64,000 nucleotides of DNA, from contig BLSF01000024.1 in assembly GCA_012862575.1 (NCBI GenBank), positions 498,081 through 562,080 on the forward strand. The letters run 5' to 3'. The notes under the pieces were generated by a model. It saw only the letters and a program-made list of their open reading frames with translations. It had not been told where the DNA came from and searched no databases. Source of the DNA: Parietichytrium sp. I65-24A. Lineage: Eukaryota; Sar; Bigyra; Thraustochytrida; Thraustochytriidae. The translations under genes were made by a program, and so were the position numbers. Within the stretch, counting starts at the first letter, position 1, and every line of letters starts with the position of its first letter. This document shows, one piece after another, positions 44,301 to 53,338 of the stretch.

Positions 44301-45034
44301 AGGAGACACCAACAACGACGTCTGGGTGAGAGAGAGAGAGACAGAGAGAGAGAAAACATGTGAGAGGTGTGTGTGAGAGCGAGAGAGAGAAAAAGTGTGA
44401 GGGAGAAAAATAATAGTTCGTGGTAAGAGTCTTGTACAAGCACGCTCACGCAGGCAATCTGAGGAACCACAGAAACTGGCAAAAGCAAAGAGAGAGAGAG
44501 AGAAAGAGAGAGAGAGAGGAGACAGAGACACACACACACTCAGAGAGAGAGAGAGAGAGAGAGAGCAACAACGTCAGTGAGAACGGCCCAAAACCAGAAA
44601 AGATCAGAAACGGAGCGTGCACTTGCGCCTTCCCAAAGCCAAACCAAAATAAACAGTCCATCAATACTCACTCACCCACTCACTCACTCAACAAACCAAC
44701 AACAAACAACAAACAAACAACAAACAAACAAACACATCACCACCGCAGCAAACAAACAACTAACCAAGCAACCAACCAAGCAAACCAAGAGCCAAACGAG
44801 CAGCAAAACAAGGACCGAGCGAGAGCATCCAGCAATCCTCCAAACCATCTCCGTACTTTGGACCGCCGCACTCGCTTCACTCGCCAAGTCAGCCTCCTTC
44901 GCGTGGTCTTTTCGCTCTTCCACAGTCGCCGAGCGTTCTGGGCGAACGCGAAGAGGCTGCAAGAGCGCGGATAGACCTTGGTGCATTGCGTGAATTGCGT
45001 GGCCAGCTCATGGTGGTCGAAAAGGCACGATTGA

Positions 45035-45044
45035 TTGACTGTGA
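45035..45044 (+). promoter_or_regulatory. recurrent TTGACTGTGA motif upstream of kinase gene
   Basis: Exact motif on the coding strand 90 bp before the kinase ATG at 45134. The motif is found at a comparable position (134 bp) before the gene at 53339. Confidence 0.4.
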
Positions 45045-45133
45045 AGAGAACATCGGGAGATTGAGGTTGGGATTGGGATTAGAGGTGCAGAGCCCGTTTT
45101 GGAGAAAGAGGATTGAGAGGTTGGTAGGGTAGA

Positions 45134-46048
45134 ATGGCGGCGGAGGACACGAGCAACATCGAGCTCGGGGACTTGTTTAGGAAAGGCGCGTTTGGGGACG
45201 TCTTTTATGGGACGGTGACAACGTTAGAATGCAACGAAGAGCCTGCGATCGTAAAGGTGGTGCAGCGGTCCAAGAATGCCTTGGAGGAAATGGAGACGCT
45301 GGCCATGTGCCAAGGCCCGTTCGTAATTAGGCTCATGGCGTCAGAGGTACACAGCACTCAAGTCCTGGTTGCCATGGAGCCGTGCCCGGCGGATCTGTAC
45401 GATCTCATGACTCTGCAACGCATGACCGCGCACCAGGTGCTCTTCGTGCTTGCAGAGACCGCATGCGCGTTGGAGAGCTTGCATCAGAAGAACATAATAC
45501 ACGGAGACATCAAACCGGAGAACGTCTGCCTGTCGGCAAACGGACACGTCAAGATAATCGACTTTGGCACCAGTGTGGTGCTGGCGTCCGAGTCGGAGAG
45601 GGTAGTAACACAGAACGGCACCTTGCCGTACGCAGACCCCTTGGTGCTGGAGAGGCGGCCGCACGGCACAGAGTCTGACTGGTGGAGCTTTGGGGTCCTG
45701 CTGTATGAGCTGGTGTTCGACAGCTTGCCTTTTGGCATCGAGGGCATGGACGAGAGAAGCGAAGACCGCAGCATGTGCGAGAAGATCTGCTCCGCCCCTC
45801 TGACATTCCCAAAGCTGCACTCTTCCGACTGGCAGTCGCAAATGCAAACAATTTTGTCCCGTATGCTCACCAGGTGCGCCAGCGAGCGGCTCTGCACCTT
45901 GGCCGAACTAGAGACATATCCTCTCCCCCTTTTCGTGGACTGGCAAGCTGCGAGAGCCGCCAAATTGGTCTCGCCTTTCACTACCAAGTATTGCGACGAG
46001 GATCCGCTGATCGCTCTTGAGACCAACTTGGCATCAGCGGACGAGTAA
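45134..46048 (+). CDS. AGC-like protein kinase with HGD catalytic loop
   Basis: A 304-residue single-exon kinase. The glycine loop is degenerate (FRKGAFGDVFYG: the first Gly is Arg). The ATP lysine is Lys41 (AIVKVV), with helix-C glutamates at 51-54. The catalytic loop is HGDIKPEN (Asp125), with Gly124 where most kinases have Arg. DFG is at 143-145. The activation segment ends GTLPYADPLVLERR where an APE motif is expected, followed by the AGC-like SDWWSFGVLLYELVFDSLPF. The set of residues needed for phosphotransfer is present, so activity is likely. Loss of the HRD arginine suggests activation without activation-loop phosphorylation. It is a paralogue of the kinase at 49109-50257, which shares GTLxYxxPLxLxRxPHGxExDWW. 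Confidence 0.9.
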   Translation: MAAEDTSNIELGDLFRKGAFGDVFYGTVTTLECNEEPAIVKVVQRSKNALEEMETLAMCQGPFVIRLMASEVHSTQVLVAMEPCPADLYDLMTLQRMTAHQVLFVLAETACALESLHQKNIIHGDIKPENVCLSANGHVKIIDFGTSVVLASESERVVTQNGTLPYADPLVLERRPHGTESDWWSFGVLLYELVFDSLPFGIEGMDERSEDRSMCEKICSAPLTFPKLHSSDWQSQMQTILSRMLTRCASERLCTLAELETYPLPLFVDWQAARAAKLVSPFTTKYCDEDPLIALETNLASADE

Positions 46049-47029
46049 AAGCCGACTCCCGCCCGCCCCTTCTTCTTCATCCTCTCTCCTGCGTCACTCA
46101 CAAAGCACGTAGTGTGGCGGGAGAACGGGGCTGGATGGAGAACTCGTGGCGCTTGACACAAAAGAAAGAAAGAATATCCTGGAGCAACTTGCCCCCCTGA
46201 TGCGCGCGAACGTTATCCCGCGCGCTAGGGCGAGTTGCAGTGACTGTTATTACATGGGAGCCTCCAACTCCCACACCCTCCGACCTGAGTTGGCGCAGCT
46301 TTTGCTGTCGTCCTCCAGGTACTTTTTCCTGTTTGTCGTTATCCACATTTCATTTTGATCCGACGCTTTTTGTAATCATAAAACAGTTTTGGTTGTTGTC
46401 TTCCAAATTTCAATGTCTCTAGTAGCTAGCACTTCATTCTTTCTTTTCAATTGATTGAAACTCAAATGAAGAAATAAAGAACAAACTGAACATTGCACTT
46501 TTTTAGGAAGTGAACCCACGAACAAACCCTATTGGAAGGGAGGGTTGAGCAAGTATTGGATTAGACTCCTGTTCGGTATCTTCGCCGGGAGAGGGACATT
46601 AAATTCACAGTCCCTTTCAGCCAATGCGCTCGTTTTCACACCAAAGGACTCGCAATACGACAAATGAGAAAAAAAAGTGAAAAACATTGTTGACAAGAGG
46701 GATGCAGGACAAACTCTTCCGGAAAAGGAATGCAGCTCAGCAACTCATACAAGGCAACGTTTATTGAAAGAAAAAGATTGGGGTAAACCGCCGCCTCGTT
46801 TTGCAAAACACCAAGAGCCAAGAGCCAAGAGCCAAGAGCCAAGAGCCAAGAGCCAAGAGCCAAGAGCCAAGAGCCACACCACCGACAATCATTGGAACTG
46901 GACTGGGAAATACAAACAAACAAAAAATGCCAAAAAAAAGAAAAGGCAACCAAAGGTCTACATAGTGGATTGAAGAGTAGGTAAGCAGGAAAGAAAGGTA
47001 TACACAGGTCAGAGCCAACGAGCGCGGGC
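46049..47029. other. convergent spacer between kinase and DUF1445 genes
   Basis: No gene is seen. It contains a 7-bp tandem repeat at 46812-46876 in the 3' region of the minus-strand gene. Confidence 0.45.
46812..46876. repeat. 7-bp tandem repeat (CAAGAGC)9
   Basis: About nine near-perfect copies of CAAGAGC in non-coding DNA. Confidence 0.9.
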
Positions 47030-47947
47030 TCACTCGTCGAACGGCTCACAGATGAACATGTGGCCCGGGAAGTGCGTGATGGCCAGATCGATCTTGGGCT
47101 GCGCGTGCAACACCGCCGACTGCGGCGTGACCCCGCAGCACCAGAACACCGGCACGTCGTCGCTCTCCAGCGGCGGCAGCGGGTCGCCAAAGTCCGGTTT
47201 GTTCACGTCCGCGATGCCAATCTCCGCCGGGTCGCCCCAATGGATTGGCCCGCCGTGCGCCATCGGGAACCTGCTCGTGATCTCCTGCACTTGCAGCAAC
47301 TCGTGCGCCTTGTACGGCCGCATGGATACCACCAGCGGCCCTTGGAACGGCCCGCTCTTCTCCGCGGGCATGTTCGTCAGGAACATGGGCACGTTCGTCC
47401 CCAGCGTCACGTTCCGCGGAGCCAAGCCCTCCTGCGCCAGCGCACGCTCGAACGAGAACGAGCACCCCAGTAGGAACGTCACCAGATCGTCGCGCCACAC
47501 GTCCATCAAGTCCACGCGCGCTGTCTGAGCCGCTTCGGGCTGCCCGTGGCGCCACAACACATACCGAGGCACATCCGTGCGGATGTCGCCGCCGTCCGGC
47601 CCGCCCAGCGGCCCCACGGCGGGCGATCCCGGCTCGCTGACTGCGAGCAGCGGGCAGCTGCGCGAGTTGCGCAGGCAGAACAGCGTAAAGTCCAGCGCGT
47701 GTTGCTTCGGGAGCACCACCACATTCGCCTGCATCGCGCCTCCGCAGAGCCCGCTCGTCGCGCCCCTGTGAGCGCCCGAACGGATCTCACGACGCAACGC
47801 GTGCACGGCGCCCCTGTCCACCTGCTCGCGAACGCCAAAGCCCGCACCCTCTTCGGAGACGCCCGATCTAAAACCAAAGGCCGTGCGAAATTGGCTGGCG
47901 CTGTGCCGCGACCGGAGGAACCCAGCCAGCGGAGACGCCGCCCGCAT
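47030..47947 (-). CDS. DUF1445/YcsI-family putative hydro-lyase (D-glutamate cyclase-like)
   Basis: A 305-residue single-exon protein that follows the bacterial YcsI/DUF1445 family closely. Landmarks are QANVVVLPKQHALDF, CPLLAVSEPGSPAV, DIRTDVPRYVLWRHG, WRDDLVTFLLGCSFSFE, GTNVPMFLTNMP, GPLVVSMRPYK, GDPAEIGIADVNKPDFG and PVFWCCGVTPQSA, ending THFPGHMFICEP. The same domain is part of mitochondrial D-glutamate cyclase (DGLUCY) in animals; activity here is not established. The first 30 residues are Arg/Ser/Ala-rich and could be a mitochondrial presequence. The ATG at 47947 is the first in frame after an upstream stop. The high similarity to bacterial members and lack of introns are compatible with lateral gain, but many genes here lack introns. 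Confidence 0.88.
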   Translation of the reverse strand: MRAASPLAGFLRSRHSASQFRTAFGFRSGVSEEGAGFGVREQVDRGAVHALRREIRSGAHRGATSGLCGGAMQANVVVLPKQHALDFTLFCLRNSRSCPLLAVSEPGSPAVGPLGGPDGGDIRTDVPRYVLWRHGQPEAAQTARVDLMDVWRDDLVTFLLGCSFSFERALAQEGLAPRNVTLGTNVPMFLTNMPAEKSGPFQGPLVVSMRPYKAHELLQVQEITSRFPMAHGGPIHWGDPAEIGIADVNKPDFGDPLPPLESDDVPVFWCCGVTPQSAVLHAQPKIDLAITHFPGHMFICEPFDE

Positions 47948-47983
47948 TGCACTTGCACTTGCACTTGTGCTCCTCCTCCTCTA

Positions 47984-48170
47984 CTTGTTCTTGTTCTTGT
48001 TCTTGTTCTTGTTCTTGTTCTTGTTCTTGTTCTTGTTCTTGTTCTTGTTCTTGTTCTTGTTCTTGTTCTTGTTCTTGTTCTTGTTCTTGTTCTTGTTCTT
48101 GTTCTTGTTCTTGTTCTTGTTCTTGTTCTTGTTCTTGTTCTTGTTCTTGTTCTTGTTCTTGTTCTTGTTC
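47984..48170. repeat. hexanucleotide tandem repeat (TTGTTC)31
   Basis: 187 bp of essentially perfect TTGTTC units (GAACAA on the other strand) beginning about 37 bp upstream of the DUF1445 gene's ATG, so within its promoter or 5' UTR. It is open in all frames, which explains the long artificial frames across it. Confidence 0.97.
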
Positions 48171-49108
48171 GATGTGTTGCGAGCGAGTGAAAGTACGCGC
48201 CGGGATGTACGCACGTATGTGTTTGTATGTATATGTGTGTATGTGTGTTTGTATTGACAGTGAGTGAGTGTTTCGTTGCTGTGACTGGCGACGTGCGGTT
48301 GACGGAGCCGAGGTCAATGAAGGTGGAACCACATTGCAAACTCGATAGATAGTTGGATAGATGGATAGATGGATGATTAGAGGGATAGATGGATTGGCTC
48401 AGTGATCTAATTAGATACTCGTGCGTATTACACACTGAACAGTGTCTTATCTAGCATTGATTGAGAAAAGTCTTGCTCATTACATTCAATAGGGCAGCGC
48501 TTAATCGGAGCATAGGCATCGTTTGTCGAATTTCGATGTTTGTCGTATTAATCTGCGTCCGAAATAGGAAGGTTGGCATGGAGAGCGGTTCGATGAGCCA
48601 CGCTGCCCGAAAGTGTGCTTGGGTCTAATGCATTGATTTGAACGGAGACAAGACGTGCGATACCAAAGAAAAATGAGGCCGCTGTGAATTAATAATAAAG
48701 TTTTATGATAACAAACAGGAAAGAAGAAAGGACGCAACGAAAACGGAGAGTGGAAATTGCAAAATTTGGTTCAGATTCTGTCAAAGCACTCATCACGAAA
48801 GAAAAAGCAGGAAACCGAGAAAACAGGCAAGACTCTGTCTACCATTCGACTTCGCTCTGCTTCTACAAGGTTTTTCGTCTGCTGCTCGCGAATGGCAACG
48901 AAGAAAGTGGAGGAATTTAAATATGCTACATATACGAGCCACACTACGCCCGTCCGCGCACTAGCAAAGACGGCGGGAGCAAATTCGACAGCGAACCGTA
49001 AACAAACAAAAACACATACAGGGACACATACAGAGGCAGGCAAACGTCAACAACGCCAGAGGTGAAATAAGAAGGTGTGATGGGGTGGGGTGGGAAGAAG
49101 GCTCGTAA
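48171..49108. other. spacer upstream of DUF1445 gene, no gene seen
   Basis: Holds TTGACAGTGA at 48254-48263 and GGATAGAT-type repeats at about 48340-48395. No coding sequence is supported. Confidence 0.4.
48254..48263 (+). promoter_or_regulatory. recurrent TTGACAGTGA motif
   Basis: Exact motif about 310 bp upstream of the DUF1445 gene's ATG, on the opposite strand. Confidence 0.3.
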
Positions 49109-50257
49109 TCAAGATGGCATAAAGGGCGGCACGAGGCCCTTTGCTTCGGCAACGCGCAAGTCAATGTCTTCCAGAAAACGATGCCCTGCAATGCTTTCGA
49201 AGCACGCCTTGTCGGGGTCAGTCTTGTCTAACAAGACCTCACACAGGCCAAAGGCGTTCTGTCTCAACACAAGTTCTTCCTCGGTAAGCGAATTGCCGTC
49301 CAGTGAAGGCTCCAACAGCACATATTGGGGCTCGCAAATTCGGTGGCAAATCTGCTCGGCACCCAAAGCTGCATCAGAGATGTTCCATGGCAACTCATCA
49401 AAACACATCTCGAAGAGAAGGATGCCAAGAGCCCACCAATCCGTTTCTGGGCCATGAGGAATCCTCTTCAGCATGAGAGGGCTACTGTACTGCAAGGTGC
49501 CTGAGCAACTAACGGACTCAAGCCTTCCGGTCGAATCGTTTAGGACGCCGTGATCCTTCAGATGCGTACATAGCCCGAAATCGATCAGCCTCACGTGGCC
49601 ATCCGCGCCAACCACGATGTTTTCTGGCTTGAGGTCTCCGTAAATAGCATCATTGGCATGAACATGGCGCAGGGCCAACGCGATCTCGACGAAAAAGAAC
49701 CTCGCCTCCGAAGGGGTGAGTGCAGTTTCCTCCATCAGCTGGTACAGATCGCCGCCACTGTAGTATTCGAGAACAATATTAATCAGCCCCGTGCCAGGCT
49801 CTAGTGACGCAAACAGGAATTTGGCAACAAAAGGGTGCGAGAACGACTGCATGGCCTTGAGCTCGGCCACCGTTGTCGGGTCGTCTGCTTTTACGACCTT
49901 GACTGCGACCGACTCGTCACTCCCGTCAATTTTACCCTGGTGCACCTTTCCAAACGTCCCCTCCCCAATCAATCTTTGCAGCACGATCCTCGGCTGCTCC
50001 GCCGCCGTTTCCTCTGGCTTCTTGGCAAGATTTCGGATGCTCCGCGACCGCGTGTTGCGACGCGGCGGGGCAGGACCCCCCTTCGCCGCAAACGGACGAT
50101 GTGGATTGACGAACACACGCTCACGTTCAACCACATCGTCCCATGTCTTCCTAATCTGCAGCTTACCCAGCTCTGTTACAGACACAAGTCCTTTCGGCGA
50201 CGACGACAGCAGCGGCAGCGCCGAGTCTGCCGTGCAGCATCTTGTCCCCGTCACCAT
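49109..50257 (-). CDS. AGC-type Ser/Thr protein kinase with YGD catalytic loop
   Basis: A 382-residue single-exon kinase starting at the first ATG (50257); the open frame extends further upstream only from a TTG. Residues 1-88 are a basic linker with a PH-like hint (VTELGKLQIRKTWDDV). The kinase domain starts at about 91: glycine loop GEGTFGKV, Lys120 (VAVKVV), helix-C Glu132, YGDLKPEN with Asp208, DFG at 226-228, and P+1 region SGTLQYSSPLMLKR. In the AGC family the catalytic loop is normally YRDLKPEN; here Gly207 replaces Arg. GPETDWWALGILLFEMCF is typical AGC. It probably signals in the cytosol; substrate unknown. The related kinase at 45134 shares the same Arg-to-Gly change, so the pair likely arose by duplication with the DUF1445 gene between them. 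Confidence 0.92.
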   Translation of the reverse strand: MVTGTRCCTADSALPLLSSSPKGLVSVTELGKLQIRKTWDDVVERERVFVNPHRPFAAKGGPAPPRRNTRSRSIRNLAKKPEETAAEQPRIVLQRLIGEGTFGKVHQGKIDGSDESVAVKVVKADDPTTVAELKAMQSFSHPFVAKFLFASLEPGTGLINIVLEYYSGGDLYQLMEETALTPSEARFFFVEIALALRHVHANDAIYGDLKPENIVVGADGHVRLIDFGLCTHLKDHGVLNDSTGRLESVSCSGTLQYSSPLMLKRIPHGPETDWWALGILLFEMCFDELPWNISDAALGAEQICHRICEPQYVLLEPSLDGNSLTEEELVLRQNAFGLCEVLLDKTDPDKACFESIAGHRFLEDIDLRVAEAKGLVPPFMPS

Positions 50258-52060
50258 TTCTCCCGACTCCCGACTCGCGCTCCAGAGCGCCGAATGTGAA
50301 CTATAGCTATTAATTAGAACCTGTACACCAGCCACAAAACGACCCCGAACCAAGTATCACCAACAGCCCAGTCCTCTCGCAGGCCTCCAGAATCCAACGC
50401 GCAGGCGTGAACGAGAGACGGCGCAATCTATGCTCTCTTTGCGCCGTATGTATGTATGTATATATGTATTATATCCCCTTTGGCAACTGACCCACCGACG
50501 CTCTCGCGCAGGTTATCTATATATATATATTTATATGTATACTCCGTCCCGCACACAGTCCCTCCACGCCGCAAGGGACTTACTTCTCCGCCTCTGCTGC
50601 GACCTCACTCCGCAAAAGAGACAGACAGACAGAGACTGACAGGCAGAGAGAGAGAGAGCGAGAGCTTCTCCGAGCAAGAAAAGAGCACTCTCTTCCGTGA
50701 GTAAGAACGAGCCACCACCGAAAACGAAAAAGGAAAAGGAAAACAACGCGGACTGGTCGCGTACGCCTCAGTGTATACGATCAATATGTGGCGCTAGTGG
50801 TGCGCGCTGAGTGTCCTCGCGAGAGGTGGCGACGCGGATGGATGCGTGTGTGTGAGAGTGAGAGGAAAAGAGAGAGAGACAGAGGGAGAGAGAGAGAGAG
50901 TCTCTCACTTTATTGCACTCGTTTACCTTTTCCCTCTCTATGCTTCAACGCCTTGCCCACACTTCAGAGGCCTAGTGCGCCACTCACGCCCTCGCGCCTC
51001 TCAAATCAACTTTCCGTAAGGTTTAGCGTAATAAGAGACTAATCTCCCCGGTCCTCCTCCTGCCTCCTCCTCGGTCCATCCCTCCTGTTCCGAGACCGGT
51101 GGTAGAGTACTGAACTGTATAAACTATAGTACTCGGGGCCCTGAGGGGATTCTGCATCCCTCTCGAACATCTGGGACGTCCTACGGCCCACCCCCTCTCC
51201 TGCCCCCTCTGGGGGGGAGGTCCTAGAAGCACATACCGCCTCCTCCTAGGCAGGGAGGCCGTGTGGTGAAAACGAGTTGGGAGATTCGCGAATTTTCGCT
51301 AATTGCTGCTGGGTGAGGCCTATCAGTAACAGGTGGGGGGCGAAAGAGTCTTTCGTGAGGAGCGGGCGCCAAGGAGACGAGCATTCAGACTCACTTTTTG
51401 CTCCTGCTGCTGTGAGGGGATGTGAGGGGCGAGCCGTCACAGTGGACGGCGAAACAAGAGGAAGAAAACGAGATTTGAACAGGCCTACTCGCGCCTACCG
51501 CGCGCCTTAACTGTACCCTACCCCGGACTGTTAACCTGAAAGTCTCACGGGCCGAAGCCAAGCGATAGTTTAGAAGGTACCATAGGATAGCCATCAGCGC
51601 TCTCCCGCCCTCCAGTGCCGAAGCATAGGAACTGTTAGAATGTTCGGTTAGCCGGCGTGGGACAGATGAAGTCAAATTAGCCGATGCTTTTCTAATGCGG
51701 GGATAGCCTTAGCGTTAGATTTAGCCCTCCATTAATTTAGCTACGACAGGCTCACAGAGGGCCGGCCGGGACTCTCTGGAGAATATGGACATGCTATGGT
51801 ACACGGTATGTGTCGAATAGAGAGTGGCGTTGATGTATGGTGACATGCTGACGAGCGCTGGTTTTTGGGCACGCAACGGAGGTCCCCATGTTACGCGCCT
51901 CACGACTAGTCGCGGGCTAGTGTAGTCTCAGTCGTCGTAGCAGGCCATAGTAGTCCACGCTTCTAGTTCTTACAGGAAGAGGTAGCTGTAAGTAGGGTTA
52001 TCTACAGGTCAGGTCGGGTTCTGTCAGCGAGGGTCCCCATCCCCATTGCGAGAGACTGTA

Positions 52061-52070
52061 TTGACTGTGA
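52061..52070 (+). promoter_or_regulatory. recurrent TTGACTGTGA motif
   Basis: Exact copy of the recurrent motif far from any gene start (1.27 kb upstream of 53339), closely followed by ACTGACAGTGAATAA, a near second copy. Confidence 0.25.
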
Positions 52071-53195
52071 AATAAACTGACAGTGAATAAATTTAAAAGT
52101 TGAAGTCGTTCTAAATCCGGGCCGGAATTCTATGGTGGTCACAGTTGTGGTCGGCCAAATGGAAAACGAAGGACTGTGTCAAGGCAAAAGCACAGCGAAA
52201 AGCAAAGAAACTGTTTCTGTAACTGTAGATAACCTCAAACTCTAGTAGCTAGCTAGAGTTAGAAAGTACGAGCAGGAGTACTAGTACACGTTCAGAAATT
52301 TTAAAACTCGTACAGTTCGTACCTGTCGGCACTAGTACGTGGTACCGGTTTCGTACTCGTATAAGTGAAAAAGAGAGGGAAAACAGGAAAAACGAAACAA
52401 AATAGAAAAGAACCACGTTCGCGTCGCTGACCACAAGCATTGGAGACCTCAGTAAGGAAGGGGGAACCCCTCATTGACCTCTCTTGTGCAAAATCTGACC
52501 TTCCGTTATCTTCCGTTAACGAAAACGTGCGCAGAGAAGAGAACAGGGGTGCCGAAAACTGGCGAGTACTCTAGCCAGCTACTAGCGCTCCTCACTCACT
52601 TCACGGTCGCCCTTAGGTGGCAAGCTAGCTATAGAGAAACTTAATTTAACCTCGAGTTCCTCGAGTATGGAGAAAGTATGTCGTAGCAGTCGTAGCGAGA
52701 TCAATGGAGTAAAAACTAGTACACGGTCCGCTGGGTCTTGTATATTACTAACAGCCGAAAATAGCGCAAGAGGGGTATTATTATAAAGAGAGACAAGTGG
52801 GAGGGATGAGAATCGATTTTGCGAATCGTCATCTGTCTGCAGTTTTTACGCCACGCAAAAGGGGAGCTTGAGTTGTATTGAAATTTGTTTTACATCGCTC
52901 ATCATTGACTGAATATAAGTTGAGAATCGAGTAAAGAATCGGGTACAGGTCGCGTAGACGCGTGCACGCGCTCGACACACACACATGCAGTGCGCGCAGT
53001 CAGCATTAACTCATTAAATGTTATGGGCGTACAAGTCTCCAGCGTATTGCAATGTGTTGCGCTACTAAACGTGTGTGCCGGTATTAATACATACCGGTAC
53101 TCGTGCAGTAATCTTGAAACTCTGTTCAGTTCGTTCTAGTTTAGAACGTTCCGAGCCTTCGAAGATCTTCAAAGTGGATCGCCTGTTTGACTTGA

Positions 53196-53205
53196 TTGAC
53201 TGTGA
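53196..53205 (+). promoter_or_regulatory. recurrent TTGACTGTGA motif
   Basis: Exact motif on the coding strand 134 bp before the ATG at 53339. Confidence 0.4.
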
Positions 53206-53338
53206 TTGCTTTTGCTAAGGGGGAGGAGGAGAAAGACGCACTCGAGACAATTCGTGCACGCGCAACAAGGGAGCGTGCTTCTTCGATCTGAACGCTGTTC
53301 TCACGGTGACTGAGATCAGATTGTGAGCAGAGACGAAA

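Larger units (their letters stand above)
29330..45133. other. 16-kb gene-poor region
   Basis: I find no coding sequence, tRNA or rRNA that I can support. Open frames are short, mostly in pyrimidine/purine low-complexity DNA, and none resembles a known protein. Contents: many mono- and dinucleotide tracts, GA-rich runs (44320-44570), a GGAT microsatellite (41284-41328), a CCTAA run facing its inverse (43346-43372), GTACCGGTAC palindromes (41862, 43390), and a TTGACTGTGA motif (minus, 42770-42779). Degenerate transposon remains are possible but not visible by eye. Confidence 0.5.
50258..53338. other. 3-kb intergenic region, no gene seen
   Basis: Consists of low-complexity and unassigned DNA: TATG/TATA repeats (50445-50540), GA tracts (50648-50900), and TTGACTGTGA motifs at 52061-52070 and 53196-53205. 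No open frame resembles a known protein. Confidence 0.45.

Noticed and set aside
47506-48435. Long frames of RT, QE, KN, LF or SC dipeptide repeats on both strands
   Set aside because: They are produced by the 31-unit hexamer, which is open in every frame. The real DUF1445 gene starts at 47947 after an upstream stop.
48360-48620. Possible tRNA (GGTTCGATGAG near 48587)
   Set aside because: No matching acceptor or anticodon stems could be paired around it.
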